Shown in pieces: positions 19,991 to 28,647 of a stretch of DNA of 64,000 nt. Both the position numbers and the translations under genes were made by a program. Under the pieces are notes generated by a model. The model saw only the letters and a program-made list of their open reading frames with translations. It searched no databases and was not told the DNA's origin. How positions within the stretch are numbered: position 1 is the first letter of the stretch; each line of letters starts with the position of its first letter. The stretch is from positions 62,001-126,000 of the forward strand of contig CANFLV010000010.1 in assembly GCA_947448025.1 (NCBI GenBank). The letters run 5' to 3'. This DNA is from Oxalobacteraceae bacterium (GTDB lineage: Bacteria; Pseudomonadota; Gammaproteobacteria; Burkholderiales; Burkholderiaceae_D).

Positions 19991-20668
19991 CTAGACCTTG
20001 CGTAGCCAGCTTATCAGCGGCAGCACATCCTTGAAATCCGCCGCCAGATCACGCCCGAGATCCTCGGGCAGATTGCCTTTCAGGCTGGTCTCTTTCCACA
20101 CGATGAAACTCTTGAGCTTGATGTGCTCGATATGCGGCGCATCAGCCTCGAAGCCTTTCGGCGGGCGTGTCAGCTTGCCTTCTTCCTGCAAGTCGCCAAA
20201 GCGCGCCTTCATTTTCCTGTCCTTGATCAGCTTCGCAAAGCCATCCGCATCGGCGACCACCTGCTGGCGAATCGCACGCAGGCGTTCGGGCGGGGGCGTG
20301 TACTCGCCACCGGCGACGATCAGCCTGCCGGTGCCATCGATCTGGAAATAATATTCCGGCTTGCCGCCCGCGCTGGGCAGCTTCAGGGCATTGGCCGTAT
20401 TGGCGGTAATCGCTGCCGAGAAGCGGGTTTTGTACGGACTCTTGTCATGCGAAAAACGCAGGTCGCGATTGATCCGGAACAGGCACTTCTTCGGATTGAT
20501 GCCGGCTACAGCCGGATCGAATTGACTGATGTCGCTGATCAGCTGCATCACCAGCTCAAGAAATTCAATGCGCAAGATATCGTAGCGCGGCTTGTTCATG
20601 ACGAACCAGGCGCGGTTATTATTTTCCGACAGTTCACCTAAAAATTGCACCAGATCGCGCAAATGCAT
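19991..20668 (-). CDS. DUF2461 family protein
   Basis: This 225-residue protein belongs to the DUF2461/TIGR02453 family of unknown function. It shows the family features DLVQFLGELSENNNRAWF near the N-terminus, the LFRINRDLRFSHDKSPYKTRF core and the GGEYTPPPERLRAIRQQ segment. It is read opposite to tatC and is the gene just downstream of the DegS-like protease on the minus strand, nine bases away. No enzymatic function is established for the family as far as I know. Confidence 0.88.
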   Translation of the reverse strand: MHLRDLVQFLGELSENNNRAWFVMNKPRYDILRIEFLELVMQLISDISQFDPAVAGINPKKCLFRINRDLRFSHDKSPYKTRFSAAITANTANALKLPSAGGKPEYYFQIDGTGRLIVAGGEYTPPPERLRAIRQQVVADADGFAKLIKDRKMKARFGDLQEEGKLTRPPKGFEADAPHIEHIKLKSFIVWKETSLKGNLPEDLGRDLAADFKDVLPLISWLRKV

Positions 20669-20677
20669 ACCTGCTCC

Positions 20678-21856
20678 TTATTGTTCTGAGTACTCTTCGC
20701 GCTTTTGCTTGGGACGTTTGCCCACGACGACATCGAGCGTGGCTTTCTGCGTGCGACGCAGCACAGTAATCTTCGCTTTCCCACCGGGCGTAAGCTGCGA
20801 GATCAGGTTCAGCATCTCAGTCATGTCATTGACCGGCTTGCCTTCGACCGAGACCAGAATGTCGCCGGGGCGCATGCCTGCCTTGTCAGCCGGACCGCCC
20901 CTGACCACGCCAGCGATGATGGCGCCGCTGCGCGTACTGAGGCCGAAATTCTCTGCCAGTTCCGGCGTAATGTCCTGCGGCTCCACGCCGATGTAGCCGC
21001 GGATGACTTGTCCGGTGCTGATGATCGAGTCCATCACCATTTTCACCGTGGTGACGGGAATCGCAAAGCCGATTCCGAGCGATCCGCCGGTACGTGAATA
21101 AATCGCCGTGTTAATGCCGAGCAGATTGCCATGCGTGTCGATCAGCGCGCCGCCGGAATTTCCGGGATTGATCGCCGCATCAGTCTGAATGAAATTTTCA
21201 AAGGTATTAATACCGAGATGGCTGCGCCCCAGCGCTGAAATAATGCCCATCGTGACCGTCTGGCCGACACCGAAAGGATTGCCGATGGCGAGCACCACGT
21301 CGCCAACGCCGGCCTGTTCCACCTGACCCAGCGTAATGGCTGGCAGATTCGGCAAATCGATCTTGACCACGGCAAGATCCGTCTCGGGGTCAGTGCCGAC
21401 CACTTTCGCGACGGCTTTGCGGCCATCGGTGAGCGCAACTTCGATTTCATCGGCGGCTTCGACGACGTGATTATTGGTGAGGATGTAACCGAGGGGGCTG
21501 ACGATGACGCCCGAGCCGAGGCTGAACTGTTTTTCGTCAGGATCGGCGCGGCCGTCACCAAAAAATTTGCGGAAGAAGGGATCCTCGAGCATCGGATTGC
21601 GCGACTGCTTCGCACCTTTGCTGGTATAAATATTGACGACCGATGGCATCGCGCGTCGCGCTGCATCACGATATGAGCCCTGCGTCGGCGCACTGGCCGG
21701 TGCCTCGAGCATGGGCACCGAGGTCGATGTCACATGCGTACTGCGCATGCCACTAAGCAGACCGCGCGCCCATTCAGGTTGCAAGGTCGCTACAATGAAC
21801 CAGAGCGCCAAAGCGACCGTGATAGTTTGCGCAAACAGGAGCCAGAGACGTCGCAT
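20678..21856 (-). CDS. DegS/DegQ-type periplasmic serine protease
   Basis: This is a trypsin-like HtrA protease anchored in the inner membrane and facing the periplasm. The 392-residue protein has an N-terminal membrane segment (about residues 4-24), a protease domain with His130 ([10 protein letters not shown]), Asp160 ([11 protein letters not shown]) and Ser234 ([11 protein letters not shown]), and one PDZ domain near residues 285-370. One PDZ domain plus an uncleaved anchor fits DegS/AlgW, which starts the envelope-stress cascade, more than DegP. The start is only 15 bases from the divergent Nif3 gene. Confidence 0.9.
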   Translation of the reverse strand: MRRLWLLFAQTITVALALWFIVATLQPEWARGLLSGMRSTHVTSTSVPMLEAPASAPTQGSYRDAARRAMPSVVNIYTSKGAKQSRNPMLEDPFFRKFFGDGRADPDEKQFSLGSGVIVSPLGYILTNNHVVEAADEIEVALTDGRKAVAKVVGTDPETDLAVVKIDLPNLPAITLGQVEQAGVGDVVLAIGNPFGVGQTVTMGIISALGRSHLGINTFENFIQTDAAINPGNSGGALIDTHGNLLGINTAIYSRTGGSLGIGFAIPVTTVKMVMDSIISTGQVIRGYIGVEPQDITPELAENFGLSTRSGAIIAGVVRGGPADKAGMRPGDILVSVEGKPVNDMTEMLNLISQLTPGGKAKITVLRRTQKATLDVVVGKRPKQKREEYSEQ

Positions 21857-21871
21857 AGAGGGAATGAAAAA

Positions 21872-22639
21872 ATGAATGGAAAGACCGTAAATAGGGATGC
21901 GCTGATCAAATATCTAGGACAGACGCTTGATATTAACCGCTTTCGTGATTTTTGCCCAAACGGCCTGCAGGTCGAAGGCAAGCCGCAAATTGCGCGGCTG
22001 GTCTCGGGCGTGACAGCCAGCCTTGCGCTGATCGAAGCGGCCATCGACAGCGGGGCGGATGCCTTGCTGGTCCATCACGGCTATTTCTGGCGCGGCGAAG
22101 ATGCGCGCGTGGTCGGGCAGAAGCACAAACGCCTCAAGCTGCTGCTCGCGCATGACCTCAATTTGCTCGCCTACCATCTGCCGCTGGACATGCATGATCA
22201 GTTCGGCAATAACGCCCAGCTCGCTTTGCAGCTAGGCTTGACGCCCGCGGCGCGCTTTGGTGAAGATGACGTCGGATGGCTGGGGCGCGCGCAGTCGGCT
22301 GAGCTGCGCACGGTCGCTGATCTGGCGCAGGTCGTCGAACGCAAATTGGGCCGTGCGCCGCTCGTGATCGGCGACGCCCAGCAGCCTCTCGGCCAGATAG
22401 GCTGGTGCACGGGCGCGGCGCAAAGTCTGCTCGGCGACGCGATCGCGGCCGGCGCGCATACTTACCTCAGCGGCGAAATCTCCGAACCGACCGTGCATCT
22501 CGCGCGCGAAGCCGGCGTTGCTTACCTCGCCTGCGGCCATCATGCGACCGAGCGCTATGGTGTGCAGGCACTCGGTGCGCATCTGGCCAGCCAGTTCGGC
22601 ATCGCGCATCAGTTTATCGATATTGATAATCCGGTCTGA
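21872..22639 (+). CDS. Nif3-like dinuclear metal centre protein
   Basis: This 255-residue protein belongs to the Nif3/DUF34 (YbgI) family, hexameric proteins with a two-metal site. I took the ATG with GGGAATG upstream; the frame extends left but that part overlaps the divergent protease gene. Metal-ligand motifs are visible as [45 protein letters not shown] and [10 protein letters not shown]. The biochemical role is unsettled; GTP cyclohydrolase-like and metal-chaperone roles have been proposed. Confidence 0.9.
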   Translation: MNGKTVNRDALIKYLGQTLDINRFRDFCPNGLQVEGKPQIARLVSGVTASLALIEAAIDSGADALLVHHGYFWRGEDARVVGQKHKRLKLLLAHDLNLLAYHLPLDMHDQFGNNAQLALQLGLTPAARFGEDDVGWLGRAQSAELRTVADLAQVVERKLGRAPLVIGDAQQPLGQIGWCTGAAQSLLGDAIAAGAHTYLSGEISEPTVHLAREAGVAYLACGHHATERYGVQALGAHLASQFGIAHQFIDIDNPV

Positions 22640-22661
22640 GCAAGGCCGCCGGCCGTGCCGT

Positions 22662-23093
22662 TCAGGCTTTTACTTTACTGCTCAGGGAATCGCGGATTTC
22701 CCGCAGCAGCAGGACTTCTTCCGAGGTCGGTGCTGCGGCCGGCACTGGCAGCGGGGCGCTATGGCGGGCTTTGTTGATGGCGCGGATCATCTGGAAAATG
22801 ACGAAGGCTAGGATCAGAAAATTGATGAGAATGGTCAGAAAGCTACCGTAGGCGAACACCGCGCCAGCCTTCTTGGCTTCGACCAGCGTCATGCTCATGG
22901 GCTGACCATTCAGTGGCACATAGTAATTTGAAAAATCGAGGCCGCCGACGAGTTTGCCGACAAGCGGCATGATGATGTCCTGCACCAGTGAATCGACGAT
23001 CTTGCCAAAAGCACCACCAATGATGACGCCGACGGCGAGGTCGATGACATTGCCCTTCATTGCAAAAGATTTGAATTCTTGCAGCATGCCCAT
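22662..23093 (-). CDS. mscL: Large-conductance mechanosensitive channel
   Basis: This 143-residue inner-membrane channel opens under membrane tension to release solutes during osmotic downshock. The N-terminus [35 protein letters not shown] is the hallmark first helix, and the second membrane segment ([16 protein letters not shown]) and C-terminal bundle [13 protein letters not shown] follow. It converges on the Nif3 gene and diverges from petA. Confidence 0.97.
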   Translation of the reverse strand: MGMLQEFKSFAMKGNVIDLAVGVIIGGAFGKIVDSLVQDIIMPLVGKLVGGLDFSNYYVPLNGQPMSMTLVEAKKAGAVFAYGSFLTILINFLILAFVIFQMIRAINKARHSAPLPVPAAAPTSEEVLLLREIRDSLSSKVKA

Positions 23094-23276
23094 CTTGATC
23101 GCTCCCTGAATGTCATTAATGCTTGCTTACGATACACTGATACGTCTGCCTGTTATAAGCGGGATTTAATACGGTGTTCGTGGTTTGCGACAGGCAAATA
23201 CGCCGTTAAATCGCCTTCGCAAGTCGTGAAACCGTAAAAATGTTCTTGATAATTAAGATTTGCCCGCTGTATTCGC

Positions 23277-23305
23277 TTCAAAACGGCGTGCTGCTCCGCT
23301 ATAAT
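23277..23305 (+). promoter_or_regulatory. Candidate promoter of petABC
   Basis: TTCAAA (23277-23282) and a perfect TATAAT (23300-23305) are separated by 17 bases, upstream of the Rieske gene. The -35 matches the consensus at four of six positions. Confidence 0.6.
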
Positions 23306-23359
23306 CTAAGGTTGCTAGAAGTTTTGTCCAGATTCGCATTTTGAATGATTGGGGTTGGT

Positions 23360-23968
23360 ATGAGTAACGAAAAGCAGGTCGATTCAGGCCGACGCGGCTT
23401 GCTCGTCGCGACATGTGCGGCGGGCGGAGTGGCCGGATTGGCCACTGCAGGAGCGTTTGTGTCAACTTTCCAGCCATCGGAAAAGGCCAAAGCGGCCGGT
23501 GCACCGGTGGAAGTGGATATCGCGGGCCTCGCGCCTGGCGAAATGAAAACCGTCGAATGGCGCGGTAATCCAGTATGGATCATGAAGCGTTCGCCGGAAA
23601 TGCTGGCGGCGCTGCCGAAGATCGACGGCCAGCTCGCCGATCCGAAATCCGAGCGCAATCCGGATGACCTCACGCCCGAGTACGCGCGTAACGGCCATCG
23701 TTCGATCAAGCCGGAAATCCTTGTCGCTGTCGGTATTTGCTCCCACCTGGGCTGTTCGCCGGGCAGCAAATTCACGCCGGGCGCGCAGCCATCGCTGCCG
23801 GACGACTGGGCAGGCGGCTTCCTGTGCCCATGTCATGGTTCGACCTTCGACCTGGCCGGTCGCGTATTCAAAAACAAGCCTGCACCGGATAACCTCAAAG
23901 TGCCACGCCATATGTATGTCGGCGACACCAAGATCATTATTGGTAAAGACGAAAAAGGGGAGGCGTAA
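23360..23968 (+). CDS. petA: Ubiquinol-cytochrome c reductase iron-sulfur subunit
   Basis: This is the Rieske protein of the bc1 complex, which takes an electron from ubiquinol and passes it to cytochrome c1. I chose the start giving MSNEKQVDSGRRGLLVAT; another ATG five codons upstream is open. The twin arginines before the single membrane helix suggest Tat-dependent insertion. The 2Fe-2S ligands are in GICSHLGCSP and CPCHGSTFD. petB follows after two bases. Confidence 0.96.
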   Translation: MSNEKQVDSGRRGLLVATCAAGGVAGLATAGAFVSTFQPSEKAKAAGAPVEVDIAGLAPGEMKTVEWRGNPVWIMKRSPEMLAALPKIDGQLADPKSERNPDDLTPEYARNGHRSIKPEILVAVGICSHLGCSPGSKFTPGAQPSLPDDWAGGFLCPCHGSTFDLAGRVFKNKPAPDNLKVPRHMYVGDTKIIIGKDEKGEA

Positions 23969-23970
23969 TC

Positions 23971-25374
23971 ATGGCATTCGTTGAAAAGAAGCTGCCGGCC
24001 AATGCGCCTGCCGCTGCCAAGGCGTTGAACTGGGTTGATAACCGGTTCCCGCTGACCAAGCTGTGGAACGATCAATGGGGCAAGTACTACGCCCCGAAGA
24101 ATCTGAACTTCTGGTACTTCTTCGGTTCGCTGGCCATGTTGGTGCTGGTACTGCAGATTGTCACAGGCATCTTCCTCGTGATGCATTACAAACCGGACGC
24201 AAACCTGGCGTTTGCTTCAGTTGAATACATCATGCGCGATGTGCCTTGGGGCTGGCTGGTGCGTTACATGCACTCGACCGGCGCTTCGGCCTTCTTCATC
24301 ATCGTCTATTTGCACATGACGCGCGGCCTGATGTACGGCTCGTATCGCAAGCCACGTGAATTGATCTGGCTGTTCGGTGTTGGTATTTTCCTGTGCCTGA
24401 TGGGCGAAGCCTTCTTTGGCTACCTGCTGCCATGGGGTCAGATGTCATATTGGGGCGCGCAGGTGATTGTGAACCTGTTCGGTGCGATCCCGTTCATCGG
24501 TCCTGACCTGTCGCTGTGGATTCGCGGTGACTATGTCGTGTCTGATGCAACGCTGAACCGCTTCTTCGCCTTCCACGTAATCGCCATTCCACTGGTCTTG
24601 CTCGGCCTCGTTGCTGCGCATTTGATCGCACTGCATGAAGTTGGCTCAAACAATCCTGACGGCGTTGAAGTCAAGGAAAACATCGGTGCCGACGGCCATC
24701 CAGTCGATTCGATTCCATCGCATCCTTACTACAGCGTGCATGATATTTTCGGCGTGACCGTATTCCTGACCATCTTCAGCGCTGTCGTATTCTTCGCGCC
24801 GGAAATGGGCGGCTACTTCCTCGAATATAACAACTTCATCCCGGCTGATTCGCTCAAGACGCCGCCGCACATTGCTCCGGTCTGGTACTTCACGCCGTAC
24901 TACTCGGTCTTGCGCGCGACGACTTCACAGTTCATGTATGCCCTGATCGCTGGCGTGTTTGCTTACGTCACACTGGTGTTCCTGAAGACGAAACTCGCAG
25001 CACAGATCAAGATGGCGATCGCCGTCGTCGGTCTGGTCATGATTGCCGGCATGCTGGTACTCGATGCGAAATTCTGGGGCGTGGTCCTGATGGGTGTGTC
25101 GGTCATGATCCTGGCTGCCTTGCCATGGCTTGATCACTCACCAGTGAAATCGATCCGTTATCGTCCGAGCTGGCACAAGTTAGTCTATATCACGTTCGGT
25201 ATTGCCTTCGTGATCCTCGGCTACCTCGGCATTTTGCCACCGACTGATGGCCGCACTTTGGTCGCGCAGATCTGTACCTTCATTTACTTTGGCTTCTTCC
25301 TGTTGATGCCATGGTGGAGCGCGATGGGCACGTTCAAGCCGGTTCCGACGCGTGTCACGTTCCATCCGCACTAA
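23971..25374 (+). CDS. petB: Ubiquinol-cytochrome c reductase cytochrome b
   Basis: This is the 467-residue cytochrome b subunit with two haem b groups and the quinol sites. The haem-ligating histidines fall in RYMHSTGASAFFIIVYLHMTRG and FHVIAIPLVLLGLVAAHLIALHE. The Qo-site PEWY-type motif is seen as TPPHIAPVWYF. It is a full-length b-type subunit, not split. petC follows after 21 bases. Confidence 0.97.
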   Translation: MAFVEKKLPANAPAAAKALNWVDNRFPLTKLWNDQWGKYYAPKNLNFWYFFGSLAMLVLVLQIVTGIFLVMHYKPDANLAFASVEYIMRDVPWGWLVRYMHSTGASAFFIIVYLHMTRGLMYGSYRKPRELIWLFGVGIFLCLMGEAFFGYLLPWGQMSYWGAQVIVNLFGAIPFIGPDLSLWIRGDYVVSDATLNRFFAFHVIAIPLVLLGLVAAHLIALHEVGSNNPDGVEVKENIGADGHPVDSIPSHPYYSVHDIFGVTVFLTIFSAVVFFAPEMGGYFLEYNNFIPADSLKTPPHIAPVWYFTPYYSVLRATTSQFMYALIAGVFAYVTLVFLKTKLAAQIKMAIAVVGLVMIAGMLVLDAKFWGVVLMGVSVMILAALPWLDHSPVKSIRYRPSWHKLVYITFGIAFVILGYLGILPPTDGRTLVAQICTFIYFGFFLLMPWWSAMGTFKPVPTRVTFHPH

Positions 25375-25395
25375 GTCGCAAAAGGGATATCAAAC

Positions 25396-26160
25396 ATGAA
25401 ATTGCTGAAAAAATTGATCGCGACGCTGGCTCTCCTGCCGGCACTCGCGCTGGCGAACGAAGGTGGCTTTCCGCTCGATCACGCACCTGACCGCGGCACC
25501 TCGCTGGCGTCCTTGCAAAATGGCGCCAAGCTGTTCGTGAATTACTGCCTCAACTGCCATTCCGCTGCCTCCATGCGCTATAACCGCATGCGTGACATCG
25601 GCCTGACGGATGAGCAGATCAAGGACAATTTGCTGCTGGCAAATGACAAGGTCGGCGACCTGATGAAGGTCGCGCTGACAACGAAGGATGCCAAGGAATG
25701 GTTCGGCGCTGCGCCACCAGACCTGTCGGTCATTTCGCGTGCAAAGTCGTCGGAAGCCGGTACCGGTCCTGACTATCTTTACACCTACCTTCGCAGTTAT
25801 TACAAGGATGACACGCGGCCAACAGGATGGAACAATATGGTCTATCCAAATGTGGCCATGCCGCATGTGCTGTGGGAATTACAAGGCGTTCGTACGGCGA
25901 AATTCGTAGAAGAGCACGATGCGCACGACCATGAAAAGACTGTGCACAAATTTGCCGGCTACGAGCAAGTCAAGCCGGGCACGATGTCAGCGCTGGAATA
26001 CGACAATAACATCGCCGATCTGGTCGCTTACATGGGTTGGATGGCTGAGCCTGCACAAGCCAAGCGCAAGCAGTTAGGTGTCATTGTTTTGCTTTTCCTC
26101 AGTTTGCTCGTGTTCCTGGCATGGCGTTTGAACGCGTCGTACTGGAAAGAAGTAAAGTAA
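25396..26160 (+). CDS. petC: Ubiquinol-cytochrome c reductase cytochrome c1
   Basis: This 254-residue protein carries one covalent haem c and hands electrons to soluble cytochrome c. It has an N-terminal signal peptide (LIATLALLPALALA), the haem motif CLNCH, the axial methionine region around NVAMPHVLWELQG and a C-terminal membrane anchor (LGVIVLLFLSLLVFLAW). It ends the pet operon proper. Confidence 0.96.
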   Translation: MKLLKKLIATLALLPALALANEGGFPLDHAPDRGTSLASLQNGAKLFVNYCLNCHSAASMRYNRMRDIGLTDEQIKDNLLLANDKVGDLMKVALTTKDAKEWFGAAPPDLSVISRAKSSEAGTGPDYLYTYLRSYYKDDTRPTGWNNMVYPNVAMPHVLWELQGVRTAKFVEEHDAHDHEKTVHKFAGYEQVKPGTMSALEYDNNIADLVAYMGWMAEPAQAKRKQLGVIVLLFLSLLVFLAWRLNASYWKEVK

Positions 26161-26170
26161 TATTGACCGA

Positions 26171-26196
26171 CCCGCAGCGCTTTCGCGCTGCGGGCG
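26171..26196 (+). terminator. Hairpin after petC
   Basis: A perfect 10-bp stem (CCCGCAGCGC with GCGCTGCGGG) encloses TTTC, 10 bases after the petC stop. Only a short, broken T-stretch follows, so it may terminate weakly or protect the pet mRNA while allowing readthrough into sspA. Confidence 0.65.
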
Positions 26197-26253
26197 TTTA
26201 TTCGGGGTGAACCGTTGCCGGTATCACCCCTTTGTTTCTAAGGAACTACAAAA

Positions 26254-26865
26254 ATGATGGTTCTCTACTCGGGCACGACTTGCCCATTTTCCCAGCGCTG
26301 CCGTTTGGTCTTGTTTGAAAAAGGCATGGACTTCGAAGTCCGCGACGTTGATCTGTTCAACAAGCCGGAAGACATCTCGACCATGAATCCGTATGGCCAG
26401 GTACCGATCCTGGTCGAGCGCGATCTGATCCTGTACGAATCGAATATCATCAATGAATACATCGATGAGCGCTTCCCGCATCCGCAATTGATGCCGGCCG
26501 ATCCGCTCATGCGTGCGCGTGCACGCCTGATGCTGTTCAATTTTGAAAAAGAATTGTTCGTGCACGTGCATACTCTCGAGAACGACAAAGCCAAATCGTC
26601 CGAGAAAATTCTCGACAAGGCGCGCGCAGAAATCCGCGATCGCCTGACGACGCTGGCGCCGCTGTTCCTGAAAAATAAATACATGCTCGGCGACGAGTTT
26701 TCGATGCTCGACGTGGCCATCGCGCCATTGTTGTGGCGTCTGGATCTGTATGGCGTTGAATTGTCGAAGACCGCTGCACCGCTGTTGAAATACGCCGAGC
26801 GCATCTTTTCCCGCCCAGCCTATATCGAAGCACTGACGCCATCCGAAAAAGTGATGCGTCGTTAA
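26254..26865 (+). CDS. sspA: Stringent starvation protein A
   Basis: This 203-residue glutathione-S-transferase-fold protein binds RNA polymerase and adjusts transcription during starvation and stress. The N-terminal thioredoxin-like half starts MMVLYSGTTCPFSQRCRLVLFEKG and has the conserved NPYGQVPILVERDLILYESNIINEYIDERFPHP-type core; the C-terminal helical half ends normally. Two adjacent ATGs are possible starts. It pairs with sspB downstream. Confidence 0.95.
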   Translation: MMVLYSGTTCPFSQRCRLVLFEKGMDFEVRDVDLFNKPEDISTMNPYGQVPILVERDLILYESNIINEYIDERFPHPQLMPADPLMRARARLMLFNFEKELFVHVHTLENDKAKSSEKILDKARAEIRDRLTTLAPLFLKNKYMLGDEFSMLDVAIAPLLWRLDLYGVELSKTAAPLLKYAERIFSRPAYIEALTPSEKVMRR

Positions 26866-26879
26866 TCACGCTGTTGTGT

Positions 26880-26917
26880 CTGACCGGGTACAAGTATCCG
26901 GTCAGGTTCCCTGTTTT
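26880..26917 (+). terminator. Hairpin with delayed T-run between sspA and sspB
   Basis: An 8-bp perfect stem (CTGACCGG with CCGGTCAG) encloses 10 bases, and a TTTTTT run begins seven bases after it. The geometry is imperfect for intrinsic termination; it could attenuate transcription into sspB. Confidence 0.4.
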
Positions 26918-26964
26918 TTGCTGCGACTTCGCTGCTGATCCCACGCTCTGCGCCTGTGCCTATC

Positions 26965-27453
26965 ATGTCTGAAACCTCCACCAAGCCCTACCTGCTGCGC
27001 GCGATTTACGAATGGTGCACCGATAACGGCTACACGCCTTATCTCGCTGCTGCCGTCGATGGTCGAACGCAAGTACCGCGCGAATTCGTCAAGAATGGCG
27101 AGATCGTGCTCAACATTAGTTTCGATGCGACCAGTGGTTTGAAGATGGATAACGACCTCGTGCATTTCCATGCGCGCTTCGGTGGTGTCTCGCGCGAGAT
27201 TTCGGTGCCGGTAGAGAATGTGCTGGCGATCTATGCACGTGAGAATGGTCAGGGAATGGCCTTCGAAGCGACCAAGCCAGGTGCCGCAGAGACTGCAGCG
27301 CCTGAAGCGGCCGAGACGGTCAGCGATTCATCGGCGACCTTGACCTCGGTGCCGGTGTCGGCATCCAAGCCCGCATCGGAGACTGAATCAGACGACACAA
27401 ATCCCGAGCCTCCGAAAAAAACCGGCAAGCCGACGCTGACCCGAATTAAGTAA
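26965..27453 (+). CDS. sspB: ClpXP specificity factor SspB
   Basis: This adaptor delivers ssrA-tagged and other substrates to ClpXP. The protein (162 residues from this ATG; an in-frame GTG lies three codons earlier) has the N-terminal substrate-binding fold starting with TKPYLLRAIYEWCTDNGYTPYL and the VPREFVKNGEIVLNIS core. A flexible acidic linker follows, and the short C-terminal tail ends KKTGKPTLTRIK, which fits the ClpX-binding motif. Confidence 0.95.
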   Translation: MSETSTKPYLLRAIYEWCTDNGYTPYLAAAVDGRTQVPREFVKNGEIVLNISFDATSGLKMDNDLVHFHARFGGVSREISVPVENVLAIYARENGQGMAFEATKPGAAETAAPEAAETVSDSSATLTSVPVSASKPASETESDDTNPEPPKKTGKPTLTRIK

Positions 27454-27507
27454 GTGCCGTACGATTTATGCTGCCGAAGTTATTCAGCAATATAAATCCA
27501 AGATTCC

Positions 27508-27537
27508 TTGCCCAGATTTTAATAAGTGTTGTAGAAT
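27508..27537 (+). promoter_or_regulatory. Promoter of tRNA-Thr
   Basis: TTGCCC (27508-27513) and TAGAAT (27532-27537) are separated by 18 bases and end 18 bases before the mature tRNA, a normal distance for a tRNA transcription start. Confidence 0.65.
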
Positions 27538-27555
27538 ACGGTCTCCCAAGTTTTC

Positions 27556-27631
27556 GCCGACTTAGCTCATCTGGTAGAGCACCTGACTTGTAATCAGGGG
27601 GTGGCGGGTTCAAGTCCTGCAGTCGGCACCA
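27556..27631 (+). tRNA. tRNA-Thr (anticodon TGT)
   Basis: A full cloverleaf can be folded by eye. The acceptor stem is GCCGACT with AGTCGGC, and CCA is encoded at the end. The anticodon arm is CCTGA-CTTGTAA-TCAGG with anticodon TGT, which reads ACA threonine codons. The T-arm GGCGGGTTCAAGTCCTGC-type sequence is present. A terminator follows 10 bases later. Confidence 0.95.
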
Positions 27632-27640
27632 GCATCATGT

Positions 27641-27671
27641 AAAAGCCCAGCCTTAACCGGCTGGGCTTTTT
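27641..27671 (+). terminator. Rho-independent terminator after tRNA-Thr
   Basis: A 12-bp stem (AAAAGCCCAGCC with GGCTGGGCTTTT) encloses six bases and ends in a run of five T residues. Confidence 0.9.
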
Positions 27672-27686
27672 GCATTCCGGGATCGC

Positions 27687-28004
27687 TTAGGTGATGGCTA
27701 ATACCTCGGTGTTTGCTGCGCGCTTAACCTTCGGCATTCCAGCCTTCCTTGCCTGCCACAGGTCATATGCTGCCTGTTCGGCAATCCACAGGTCGGCTCG
27801 TCCACCACGCTCCACGCCTATCCATGCCTCAATGCGTAATGCCATCATCGGCGAAATGCCGGCGCGGCAATTGAGCACGCGCGACAGGGCCGCACGGGTT
27901 ACGCCCAGCTGTTCGGCGGCTTGCGTTACGTTCAAGCCTAAGGCAGGCAATATATCTTCGCGCAAAGTCTCGCCGGGGTGCGGCGGGTTGTGCATTCTGC
28001 TCAA
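27687..28004 (-). CDS. higA: HigA-type antitoxin (XRE family)
   Basis: This is a 105-residue HTH antitoxin of the HigBA type that binds DNA and its toxin. The start MSRMHNPPHPGETLRED is characteristic of the family and the HTH is VTQAAEQLGVTRAALSRVLN. I chose the TTG start because AGGAG lies eight bases upstream; an ATG three codons later is the alternative. The C-terminus is a little longer than usual. It lies two bases after the stop codon of the toxin gene, which is interrupted by a nonsense codon, so the antitoxin may persist without its partner. Confidence 0.88.
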   Translation of the reverse strand: MSRMHNPPHPGETLREDILPALGLNVTQAAEQLGVTRAALSRVLNCRAGISPMMALRIEAWIGVERGGRADLWIAEQAAYDLWQARKAGMPKVKRAANTEVLAIT

Positions 28005-28006
28005 GG

Positions 28007-28294
28007 TCAATTCTCCTGGTGGTAATCCTGATAGTTGACCAAGACTGCGTCGCCAATATCAAACGTAAAAGTCAATCGCCAGTTTCCGTTCACCTTCACA
28101 GAAAAGTGCCGCGCAAGGTCGCCGGAAAGGGGGTGTAATACCCATCCTGGCGTATTCATATCTTCAGGAGCTTTGGCTTGATCAAGTCACGTTAGTTGGC
28201 GGCCTAACCGTGCCGCATGGTTAGGCTGTATCCCAGCCTTGCTCCCGTGTTCAAAAAATGACTGTAAGCCTCTATGCTTGAATGACTTGATCAT
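28007..28294 (-). pseudogene. higB: higB toxin gene with an in-frame stop
   Basis: Reading the minus strand from ATG gives a complete RelE-fold HigB sequence of 95 codons interrupted once by TGA at codon 36 (28187-28189). Before the stop it reads MIKSFKHRGLQSFFEHGSKA and then GIQPNHAARLGRQLT. After it the reading continues LDQAKAPEDMNTPGW, VKVNGNWRLTFTF and VLVNYQDYH, all typical HigB segments. The family has arginine at the stop position (RLDxA), so a single CGA-to-TGA change would explain it. The frame is otherwise intact and joins higA normally. It is either a recently inactivated toxin or a sequencing error. Confidence 0.85.
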
Positions 28295-28647
28295 GTTTGA
28301 AGGTATAGCGTAACGTTTCAGTGATCAAGAAGATTTTAACGCTATAAAACCAGTCCTGATATTGATCATCTCCTTTGCACAAGGCGCAACCTGCCAGCCG
28401 TCGTGAACGGTGAGCTTAAGCGTTGGTAGTGGTCTTTAATACTCGTAATTCCTGCAGAGGAACTATAGGAAGCGCGCACTATTCATCGTGCGTCACCTCG
28501 ATCTTGGCTATACGAAAGCGAGGTTCTAGCGTGAGGGACTGCGGCGTTGGTTTGAGTTGGGTTAGTCTCGGCGATTTTGCCGGTGGACTGTACCGTGTGA
28601 CTAAGCAGCGTGTGGCCTCATGCTCAGGCAGCGGGGGCGGCGCTGGA
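28295..28647. other. Intergenic region upstream of higBA, with an inverted repeat
   Basis: I see no gene in this 353-base stretch. Close to the higB start lie TATAGCGT (28304-28311) and its complement ACGCTATA (28339-28346), 27 bases apart. They straddle the expected higBA promoter and could be the HigA operator. The rest, downstream of the Sel1-repeat gene, shows nothing I recognise. Confidence 0.45.
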
